A stretch of 64,000 bases of DNA from Adiantum capillus-veneris (lineage: Eukaryota > Streptophyta > Polypodiopsida > Polypodiales > Pteridaceae). Every line of letters begins with the position of its first letter. Positions within the stretch are counted from its first letter, which is position 1. Position numbers and translations under genes: made by a program. Where the stretch lies: positions 69,488,895 to 69,552,894 of the forward strand of contig CM043944.1 of NCBI GenBank assembly GCA_014529385.2, in the 5' to 3' direction. The notes under the pieces are model-generated. The model ran no database searches and had not been told where the DNA came from. It worked only from the letters and a program-made list of their open reading frames with translations. Shown here piece after piece: positions 59,390 to 64,000 of the stretch.

Positions 59390-59600
59390 TTCACTCTATG
59401 GATGGCCTAGTCTTGAGCTTACTACCCATGCTTAAGAGGCTAGTACTAATCCACTATGATTAGAGAACCATTTCTTAATCTAATCTCTACTTTCTCATCA
59501 ATCTTAATTCTTCTATTCCATTATGTCATGAAGTAGTTTCACCTTTCTCATTATTCTAGATCTGAGTGTGTGTGATGACTTCTTACTTATTAACCACTCG
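59071..59600 (+). repeat. LTR-like sequence with CT tract
   Basis: It begins TGTTAGCAGCGGCTAACA, an inverted repeat with the TG start common to plant LTRs. Transcribed-looking sequence and a (CT) tract at about 59328-59386 follow. The right end was not located. Confidence 0.4.
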
Positions 59601-61452
59601 CGTAATGCACCAAAGAGAGAAAAAACTACCAAAAAATTCAAGTGTGTGTGCACCTAATCTTGAGTGTGTGCATGCATAGAAATTGAGAAAATTGACAATA
59701 TATGAGTATGAAATTTTGTAACAGATGTGTGCTAGGCTATCCCATCATTGGCTATGCCTAATTGCCAAGAATTTGGGTATAAATTGAGTGTGTGCGCCCA
59801 TCCAAGACCACTTGATTTTCAATGATTGATTGTCAATTGGGGCACCCAAATGTTTTTTGATTGTGAAATGTGCATGAAAAGTGTGTGCAGTCATTAGGTA
59901 TAAGCCTAAATGCATCGCAAATTGAGCCAAATTTGATCTTTTGTGCTTAATTTTTGAGTGTGTGCATTGCTTGATTGGGTCAAAATAGGGTTAATTTTTT
60001 GAAAATTGAGCATGCATGCATTCATTTATGCTTGATCAAGTTTGAAATTTTAGCATTGCAATGAGAAATTGATGGATTGTTTGCATAAAATTTTGGCCTA
60101 AATTTGGATGTGTGTGCCAACTCAATGGCATATGCAATCCAATGGGTGAATGAATACTTGGTATTTTTTTCAGTTATGATGATTAATTTGGCCAAATAAT
60201 TTATGTGTGTGTCACAATTGGCTTTGGTAATTGAGATAGATCACTCAATTGCTACTCAATTAATCAATTTGATGAACATGGAAAAAATGCACTAATGTGT
60301 GTGCCTATGCAATGGCATCATCTATCCAAATTGAAATGAATCATTGGTGTTGATCACTAATCATAATGATTGAATAGACCTAAACATTTGTGTGTGTATC
60401 ATCAAATCAATTGAGAGGAATGACTCAATTGCGCATAATTGAGAATGATTTTATGTATTGCCATTGAGTTGTATGCCAATTTGATTGGATATGGAATTAC
60501 ATTGTGCATTTGCAAGTGCCATAATCAAGTGTGCATAGCCATACAAACCAAAAAATGATAAATCTGACAGGGTTTGGATGATTAGGATGTATGGATTTTT
60601 GATTGATAGTATGTATTGGAGTATAAATTTTTTTCCAATTCAATGAGCATTGTCTGCAATTGGAAGCAAGGGGAATGAAAGCAGGGACTTGTATTGAGCA
60701 CAAAAGGAGGGAGATTTTTTGCTAAGGAGTTGTCTTGTAGTAACGAAAGAAAAGAATGTGATGCCATTAATGATAGTGTGGTTTAATGCTTATTTACATA
60801 TGGGCATTGAGGATTAATTGTGATTCCTTAAACTTGATAAAGGAACTTTCTTGTAATAAGACCAAAATTTTATTGGTAATTCACAAATTGATGCTAAACC
60901 ACAAGACTTGGAGCTCAAATATATTTCATTTGCTTGTGAATTTGCGAGAACCTCCTCCTAAGAGGATATTAATAAGAAAAAATAAAATAAAATGTTTTGG
61001 GCCCACCATGTTTGCGTTTTCTGTCTCAAACACATACCTACGACGCGGTGCTGGCTTGGCTCAGCACTAGCATTCGACCCCACACACACACGCACGCCAG
61101 GCACAAGCACACACCCACTAACTGTGTTATTCGCCAAATCAATCACCATGCCCAGTTGACTGTTGCTGGTCCGCCTCACCCACTCACTGCCATGCACTTG
61201 CCCACACACCTGGCTAGTAGTGGCTATGCCTCAATGCTCATCTTTGGTCGTTGCCCCCACAAGCTCAAGCCTCAAACATATAGTCTACACTGTCAACCCT
61301 GCCTCATGCTCACACTACACACAAACACACACGTGACGTTCAAACTGTATCGATGCTGAATCATTGCAGATTGCTTGCAATATGGGCCCCACCGCCACTT
61401 TTCAGATCTGCACTAAAAACGTTGCAGTCTGCTACCGAATGCAGTAAAGAAC

Positions 61453-61488
<36 letters not shown>

Positions 61489-62610
61489 GCCCAACTCCCT
61501 ACTGGCCCGTCATTTGCTGATCTCGCCTTGGCCTGAGTCGGCTTGTTGACTTCATACACACACACACACACATACACTTGCTCAGTGTCCCCCACACACC
61601 CTATCCCTCCCTCTCTCTCCCGCATCCCGCAGGCTGCAGCGTGTCGTCGTAAAAAATAAAAATAAAAATGAATTTTGTCTTTTTAAAAAAGAAAAAGAAA
61701 AATTTAAACTAAAGGATATTCACACCCTCCTTACCTTCAAGCTCGTAAAGAGGAACGAGATTCTACTTGAACCAGTTTGAATTCTATGAGAAAGAAGAAA
61801 TCACAAGTATAAAACCATGTCAAAAACGAGTTTTGCAAAAAGTGTGGGGTTTAGGGCCGATTGCTTACACGATGCCCTTTTTGTGCCAGAAAAAATTGAT
61901 TTGTATTATGCCTGAATTGATTGACAACACTTTCTCTTAACTTATACGTTGCTACATGAGACTAGCCCAAAGAATCAATTTTATGCATATCCGTTGTGAT
62001 GACTCTAGATTACATTAGATTTGCAATGCTTGTGACTAATCATGACTCTTTTAGTGCATGTTTTGAACGCCATATGATTTTATGCACTAATTATGCAGCT
62101 CTTGGGCAATAGTTTACTCCATGATACAAGATTTGGCCGGATTGCCTTTGCAGAGATACAATTTATGTCATCATATGCTTTTTGTCTCTCTTTCCTATGA
62201 ATGCCATGTATGATATGTACGAAAAAGCATAAAAACATCAATTGTATGCCATCCATTATGATGTTTCATTGATATTATGTGCATAGAAGGCATTCAAAAG
62301 GTTCATATTATGTTTGAACATGAATTTTTTAGTGCTTAGCTTGATTGAAATTTTTGCACTAAAAGGAAAAATCTTTTTGGCATGTATGTGGGCTTCATCC
62401 TACGCTACATTAACATTAAATCGATGCTTGGTCAAGAATGTGCACTAAATTTGGACTTGGCATTGATTGTACATTTTTAGTGCTTGCTTCAAATGCAAAA
62501 CCCCTACATAGCACTAAAATTTGAGCTTCTTGAATGATCAAGAGCGAGCAGTAAAATTTTGGGCTTGTGGTTGAGCATGCTTTTAGTGCTTGTATTGGAT
62601 GTTCAAATGC
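59601..62610. other. AT-rich spacer, no gene seen
   Basis: The segment is rich in short GTGTGTG and TTGA phrases with no conserved coding block. CA tracts lie near 61081, 61457-61487 and 61554-61572. ORFs of 60-120 residues across the CA tracts are repeat artefacts. Confidence 0.5.
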
Positions 62611-64000
62611 TTAACACTAGAATGGTAACAGGACACTTTTATGTCCTTGGACACTTTTGTGTCCTGTTAAGTGACCATTTTGCTTGAATTATTTGAAGAG
62701 TATGAAAATGAATTTCTATGTGCTATATATCCACAAAGTTGCCTTATGAACTGAAATGACTTGACATTTTTTTTGGAGGATCGATCTCACCATTAACCTT
62801 ACACTTGCACAACATTTTTGAACCTTAACTGTGTGAAAAAACGGGTCCTGTTTTTGGTTTTTTTTATAAATTTTTTGGTAACTATACCACTTTAAACTTC
62901 ATGTTTGTGAGGTTTAGATGGCTAGAGGTTAGGCCTTCATAGTTCTCAACATGTTTTGATGCTTGTAGGGAGATGTAACAAGACTTGATTTTGAAGTGTT
63001 TTAGCAATAAATTTTGTTTTTCTAGGAAGTTTCTGGTTGTTTTAAAGTTAGTCCACTGTGTAGAAGGATGTGTGGATTGTTTTCCTCCAATAAAATATTT
63101 TGATCCGGAAGGTACTTTCTGGGGCATTTTTGAAGGTGTTAAAGTGGGATTTTGGAAAAGTAATGTATGAAGCGATTGAAGCATGTGTTATGAGGAACAA
63201 CTTTGGTTCTCTGAGTCTTTAGAGATTTTGATGTTTTGATGCTCGTTGAGGACCAAAGATTAAGAAAAAAGTGAGATTTGTTGTTTTTGCTTCGTTTTTG
63301 TAGAAAATGCTGTTTTGCAGGTTGATTTTCAACCAATCAGAGTAGGCTATGGAAATTTTCCATCACATGGCCATCGAAGAGCGCAACAAGGGCAACAAGA
63401 TTGTGTGAGACGAACTTGGGTTGTTTTGGCTCCGTTTGGGAGTTATGTTCAGTTGAAGACAACTGAAAATTTTAGGACTTCAAAAAAAAAAAAAACTAAT
63501 CTTTACGGATCGCTTTGCGATCACGTTCTTATCTTATTCTCGCAGGTATACTTGGCGCGCAAGTCGAATCGACCGAACGCCAAAAATAGAAAAGCGGCTA
63601 TTCTGAGAGGTCGCATGCTTTTTAAGACAAAATCAGAAAAGAAAGACGGGTGGTGCGTTTTGGGGATCATTCACCGATCTCTTCTTCTGTGAGTGTGATT
63701 GCGAGTGCGAGTGTGAGTGGGACGCTGCATGCAAGCGAACTGAAGCTCGGGGGTGGTCAGGAGGTTCGAGCTCCGTACAACGGAGTGCGCCCATATATTT
63801 TATTGCTCCTCTGCTATATCAAAATTCTACAAAAATCCATTAATACAAAGATATCTTTCTCTATCTTTTGCTGTCTATCTCTATTATTCTGTTCCTGTGC
63901 TGACAGGAGAGCTAAGTGCTAAAATTGAAAGTTATGATCAACTTACAAGAATTGCATAATCCTGTTTTCTGGCCAAAATTAGCACTTCTATGATTTTTTT
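62611..64000 (+). mobile_element. TTAA-flanked DNA element, copy 3, interrupted and cut by window end
   Basis: It begins TTAACACTAGAATGGTAAC and continues GGACACTTTTATGTCC, homologous to the start of copy 2. Homology runs to about 62975 and resumes at about 63920 (GAAAGTTATGATCAAC, then AATCCTGTTTTCTGGCC) up to the window end. The intervening ~940 bases are absent from copies 1 and 2, and are either a nested insert or sequence lost from the shorter copies. I recognise no domain in them. Confidence 0.75.

Overview
The window looks like nuclear DNA of a land plant with a large, repeat-choked genome, most likely a homosporous fern. I infer this from the style of the intronless PLS-type PPR gene, from the plant-like LINE and chromovirus families, from nested insertions, and from long dinucleotide tracts. 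Almost everything here is mobile DNA, mostly decayed and nested. The only plausible host gene is the PPR gene at 11.0-13.9 kb.

Layout. 0-4.4 kb: LTR pieces and a decayed Ty3-like gag on the minus strand, split by a 1.3-kb TTAA element. 6.1-10.4 kb: a decayed Helentron-type element (Rep HUH motif, Pif1-like helicase, AP-endonuclease-like tail). 11.0-13.9 kb: PPR gene made of nearly identical 306-bp modules. 15.2-23.6 kb: a Ty3/gypsy chromovirus with LTRs, chromodomain remnant and a SINE inserted in gag. 23.6-26.4 kb: a second, truncated gypsy element on the minus strand. 28.1-30.2 and 38.3-39.9 kb: two blocks of a ~190-bp tandem repeat. Between them lie a third gypsy fragment (RNase H, integrase and a retropepsin-like ORF joined by an ATGA overlap), an LTR-like region with a ~283-bp period, and a second TTAA element. 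41.2-57.3 kb: a minus-strand LINE cut in two by a large DNA transposon. 57.4-64 kb: a decayed plus-strand retroelement, an LTR-like end, low-information sequence and a third TTAA element running off the window.

The main discovery candidate is the 11.9-kb transposon at 44488-56403. It has matching 33-bp subterminal inverted repeats and an exact 8-bp direct repeat (AAAGACTC) on both sides, inside the LINE. It carries four spliced genes in the order plus, minus, plus, minus. Gene D is a transposase-like gene with candidate acidic residues (GDLK and GMEKSH motifs) and a CxxC motif. Gene B joins, across phase-compatible introns, a histone H3-like tail and histone fold with CENH3-like features to a Ulp1-type cysteine protease. 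The same frame then runs on, through two stop codons, into an acidic linker and an FCP1/NIF-type HAD phosphatase domain. Genes A and C are spliced proteins I do not recognise. Four short GC-rich palindromes and very long CT/GA/GT tracts fill the divergent promoter region and the first intron of gene C. I know of no described transposon with an H3-Ulp1-phosphatase gene. Genes B, C and D of this copy carry stops and/or frameshifts, so this copy is probably dead, and intact relatives would be needed to describe the system.
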